Notes under the pieces: model-generated
The model's input: the letters and a program-made list of their open reading frames with translations, nothing else
Databases searched by the model: none
What the model was told of the DNA's origin: nothing
Assembly: GCA_017302775.1 (NCBI GenBank)
Contig: JAFLDC010000198.1
Location: forward strand, 1 to 5,569
Direction of reading: 5' to 3'
Length of the DNA stretch: 5,569 nt
DNA from: Sphingomonadales bacterium
GTDB taxonomy: Bacteria; Pseudomonadota; Alphaproteobacteria; Sphingomonadales; Sphingomonadaceae
Position numbers and translations under genes: made by a program
Shown here: positions 5,014 through 5,569 of the stretch, one piece after another
Layout: every line of letters begins with the position of its first letter
How positions within the stretch are numbered: the first letter of the stretch is position 1

Positions 5014-5569
5014 TCAAATCCCCTTGGCCAAAGCCTCGATGTCCGCCATCGACACGACGCTCGAAACGCCGACATCGGTTACGCTGCGGCCGATCATCGG
5101 GCCAAGGACTTTTCCGCCCAATTCGACGAAACTGTCCACTCCGGCATCCTTCATCGCGATCACGCTTTCGCGCCAGCGCACCCGGCCGCACACCTGCTCC
5201 ACCAGCAAGCGCTGGATTTCAGCCGGTTCGCTTGCGAGCGCTGCGGTAACATTGGCATACAGCGGCACGGACAGTGCCCCCGGCGGAGTCGCAGCAAGGG
5301 CATCGGCCAGCGCATCCGCAGCAGGCTGCATCAGCGGACAATGGAACGGCGCCGAAACCGGCAGCAAAACGCCGCGTTTGATTTCGAAGTCCTTGACCAT
5401 GGCCACCGCGCGTTCAATCGCGCCCTTATGGCCGGACAGCACAACTTGCCCGGGATCGTTGTCATTGGCGACGGTACAAACTTCGCCCTCGGCGGCCGCC
5501 TGGGCGAGTTGCTGGGCCTTGTCGATATCAGCGCCCAGCAGCGCGCACATCGCCCCCACCCCGACGGGC
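5014..5569 (-). CDS. fabD: Malonyl-CoA:ACP transacylase, partial (N-terminus beyond right edge)
   Basis: FabD moves the malonyl group from CoA to acyl carrier protein, making the extender unit of fatty-acid synthesis. Only the C-terminal 184 residues are in the window; the frame is open to the right edge. The visible part starts PVGVGAMCALLGAD, matching the GxGAMAAxLG block that follows the active-site region in FabD. NDNDPGQVVLSGHKGAIE corresponds to the conserved NxNxPGQVVIAGH segment. VSAPFHCPLM carries the catalytic His (codon 5343-5341), equivalent to His201 of E. coli. FVELGGKVLGPMIGR matches the conserved C-terminal block. The catalytic Ser in the GHSLG motif must lie outside the window. 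Full-length homologues have about 310 residues, so roughly 40 percent is missing. The internal GTG at 5559 is not a real start. fabG follows 14 bp downstream. Confidence 0.95.
   Translation of the reverse strand, partial: PVGVGAMCALLGADIDKAQQLAQAAAEGEVCTVANDNDPGQVVLSGHKGAIERAVAMVKDFEIKRGVLLPVSAPFHCPLMQPAADALADALAATPPGALSVPLYANVTAALASEPAEIQRLLVEQVCGRVRWRESVIAMKDAGVDSFVELGGKVLGPMIGRSVTDVGVSSVVSMADIEALAKGI
5020..5025 (-). promoter_or_regulatory. fabG: Candidate ribosome binding site for fabG within the end of fabD
   Basis: AAGGGG on the minus strand lies in the last codons of fabD, 8 nt before ATG 5011 and 20 nt before ATG 4999. The spacing favours ATG 5011, whereas protein conservation favours 4999, for which only a weak GGAA sits 6-7 nt upstream. 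It therefore marks an unresolved start, 12 nt either way. Confidence 0.4.

Noticed and set aside
4404..5075. Minus-strand frame of 223 codons inside fabG
   Set aside because: It is a frame-shifted shadow of fabG, rich in Arg and Gly, without motifs.
5000..5191. N-terminal extension of the fabG frame to 5191
   Set aside because: It overlaps fabD in another frame, and the extra residues are not SDR-like.

Overview
The window looks like an ordinary chromosomal stretch from an alphaproteobacterium, most likely of the order Sphingomonadales. This rests on recognition, not on a search. The sequence is GC-rich. DnaN opens with a typical alphaproteobacterial N-terminus (MKATIERATLLK, then RRNTIPILSNV). 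FabG begins MFDLSGMTALVTG, as sphingomonad FabG proteins commonly do. The first gene has the layout of a small secreted protein I associate with this order. I see no mobile element, tRNA, rRNA, CRISPR array or clear sign of horizontal transfer.

Layout, left to right. (1) Positions 1-394, minus strand: the N-terminal 131 residues of a secreted protein, cut by the left edge. (2) Positions 395-566: a divergent intergenic region with a strong hairpin, a 10-bp palindrome and a CtrA-box-like site. (3) Positions 567-1301, plus strand: an integral-membrane sterol desaturase/fatty-acid hydroxylase family protein. (4) Positions 1302-2378, minus strand: a DUF2855 protein, whose stop codon directly abuts the convergent stop of gene 3. 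(5) Positions 2392-2949, minus strand: a YkgJ-family cysteine-cluster protein with a GTG start. (6) Positions 2962-4080, minus strand: dnaN, the complete DNA polymerase III sliding clamp. (7) Positions 4081-4246: the dnaN leader, rich in inverted repeats. (8) Positions 4247-4999, minus strand: fabG. (9) Positions 5014-5569, minus strand: the C-terminal 184 residues of fabD, cut by the right edge.

The minus-strand genes form two tight groups, both transcribed right to left. fabD-fabG are 14 bp apart and supply malonyl-ACP and perform the first reduction of fatty-acid elongation. dnaN-ykgJ-DUF2855 are separated by only 12 and 13 bp and look like one transcript that joins an essential replication gene to two poorly characterised genes. 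The 166-bp gap between the groups has no convincing terminator, so fabG may read through into dnaN.

I do not find a clearly novel multi-gene system. The points most worth checking are the dnaN-linked pair of uncharacterised genes, the repeated GGGGAT elements and alternative stems before dnaN, the CtrA-like site and hairpin in the 395-566 gap, and the shared TGATCA stop at 1299-1304.
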